This document shows, piece by piece, positions 63,517 through 64,000 of a stretch of DNA of 64,000 nt (its first letter is position 1; each line of letters begins with the position of its first letter). Position numbers and translations under genes: made by a program. Source of the stretch: Candidatus Poseidoniaceae archaeon (GTDB lineage Archaea > Thermoplasmatota > Poseidoniia > Poseidoniales > Poseidoniaceae). Where the stretch lies: NCBI GenBank assembly GCA_938084675.1, contig CALKGM010000001.1:1-64000 (forward strand), given 5' to 3'. The notes beneath the pieces are model-generated. The model was given only the letters and a program-made list of their open reading frames with translations, ran no database searches and was not told the origin of the DNA.

Positions 63517-63794
63517 TGACAATGAGCGGCCTTGGAGACGTCTTTCTCATGAAAGACAAAGTGAATGAAGGTACAAACATCTATGCGATGGTCCTTGAAA
63601 AGGCTTCAATTCTCCTTTCGCTACTCATTGTCCTCGCCACTGCCTGGGCACTCAATCTACCAGCATGGGGAATAGGTCTAGCAGTAGGCTTTTCTCTGGG
63701 ACCAATTGTTTACGGCCATTACTACGTCCTCTACATACGTCCCGCTATAAAAGCGGGCAAAGTATCAAAGCGTAACACTGACTCGCAAGACTAA
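63516..63794 (+). CDS. Small membrane protein, 92 aa
   Basis: From the ATG at 63516 (TGATG junction with the preceding gene; an ATG at 63498 overlaps more). After about 25 soluble residues there are two closely spaced helices (about 27-45, ILLSLLIVLATAWAL; 50-70, IGLAVGFSLGPIVYG) and a basic tail (KAGKVSKRN). No recognised family. Confidence 0.6.
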   Translation: MTMSGLGDVFLMKDKVNEGTNIYAMVLEKASILLSLLIVLATAWALNLPAWGIGLAVGFSLGPIVYGHYYVLYIRPAIKAGKVSKRNTDSQD

Positions 63795-63803
63795 GGTGAA
63801 CCG

Positions 63804-64000
63804 ATGCTCGACTCAATTCTCGGTTTTTTCGGTCTTGAAGGAATCACAGGCGTTGATGTTCTTTTCGCAGCATGTGCCATCATTGGGACCATCCTGTTCC
63901 TGCTCTACTTCGTGATCGTGATGCTTACGGGAGCCGCAGATGGAATGCTTGAAGTCGCTGGTTTTGACTTTGAAATGGACGCTGCTGGCGTATTCCACAT
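63804..64000 (+). CDS. Partial membrane protein, possibly NfeD/YqiJ-like (runs off the window)
   Basis: The frame from the ATG at 63804 stays open to the window end (at least 65 residues). It has a hydrophobic helix (VDVLFAACAIIGTILFLLYF, about 17-36) followed by an acidic stretch (GFDFEMDAAG). The spacing of a helix before an acidic linker resembles the N-terminus of OB-fold YqiJ/NfeD-type membrane proteins, where the OB domain would lie beyond the edge. Third gene of a co-oriented set, 9 bp after the previous stop. Confidence 0.5.
   Translation, partial: MLDSILGFFGLEGITGVDVLFAACAIIGTILFLLYFVIVMLTGAADGMLEVAGFDFEMDAAGVFH

Noticed and set aside
1..64000. Mobile elements, prophage or integrase genes
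   Set aside because: No transposase, integrase, terminal inverted repeats or att-like duplications beside the tRNAs were recognised.

Overview
The window is a gene-dense piece of a planktonic archaeal chromosome, most likely Candidatus Poseidoniales (Marine Group II, phylum Thermoplasmatota). The archaeal markers are a zinc-ribbon TFB, an RFC small subunit, membrane-bound LonB, GatD, ribosomal protein L40e, a UPF0147 protein, archaeal-type AspRS, TrmI and an elongator tRNA-Met with a 54-nt intron at the canonical 37/38 site. The group-level call is an inference from this gene set and from the style of the very large secreted proteins. No lineage marker such as 16S rRNA is present. Promoters often look leaderless, with an AT-rich box about 25 to 30 nt before the ATG.

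Layout. 1-2.5 kb: small membrane proteins (lipoprotein, DUF805, a membrane/winged-helix protein, DUF2306) and tRNA-Ala. 2.6-8.5 kb: core genes purA, tfb, L40e and UPF0147, with small zinc-ribbon, propeller-like, degenerate metallo-beta-lactamase-fold and A24 prepilin peptidase genes. 8.5-13.5 kb: AI-2E-family permease, MFS transporter and lonB. 13.5-27.2 kb: three giant secreted proteins (one with an N-terminal thioredoxin-like CPHC site, two with SGNH/GDSL-type hydrolase domains), interleaved with trmI, aspS and a CPBP protease. 27.3-37.5 kb: a catabolic cluster (below). 37.5-49.8 kb: a ferritin-like protein and a two-gene operon of giant surface proteins of 3061 and 868 aa. 49.9-52.3 kb: rfcS, two unknown proteins and intron-containing tRNA-Met. 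52.4-59.2 kb: a TetR-ABC-FtsX operon with a clear palindromic operator, then gatD and a carboxyltransferase (pccB-like). 59.2-64 kb: another giant secreted protein, aroE with a large insertion, and a run of small membrane proteins leaving the window.

The most interesting system lies between 27.3 and 37.5 kb. It holds a kynurenine-formamidase-like hydrolase, an SDR, a TPR protein, a luciferase-like monooxygenase, an asparaginase-II-like amidohydrolase, a 2-aminomuconic-semialdehyde-type dehydrogenase, PanB, a class III extradiol dioxygenase matching the 2-aminophenol 1,6-dioxygenase catalytic (beta) subunit, and a fusion of the non-catalytic (alpha) subunit with a RidA-type 2-aminomuconate deaminase. 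Together they encode three consecutive steps of an aminophenol/aminomuconate ring-cleavage pathway (AmnB/A, AmnC, AmnD), with possible links to tryptophan/kynurenine breakdown. I do not know of a description of this route in planktonic archaea.

A second theme is the cell surface. Six secreted proteins of about 870 to 3060 residues take up about 25 kb, all on the minus strand. Each has an N-terminal signal peptide, extracellular domains, one C-terminal membrane helix and a short cytoplasmic tail. The tails are distinctive: Trp-rich acidic, a GWTMEQW motif, or a zinc ribbon. They suggest adhesion to or processing of particulate polymers, with an intracellular anchoring or sensing function for the tails.
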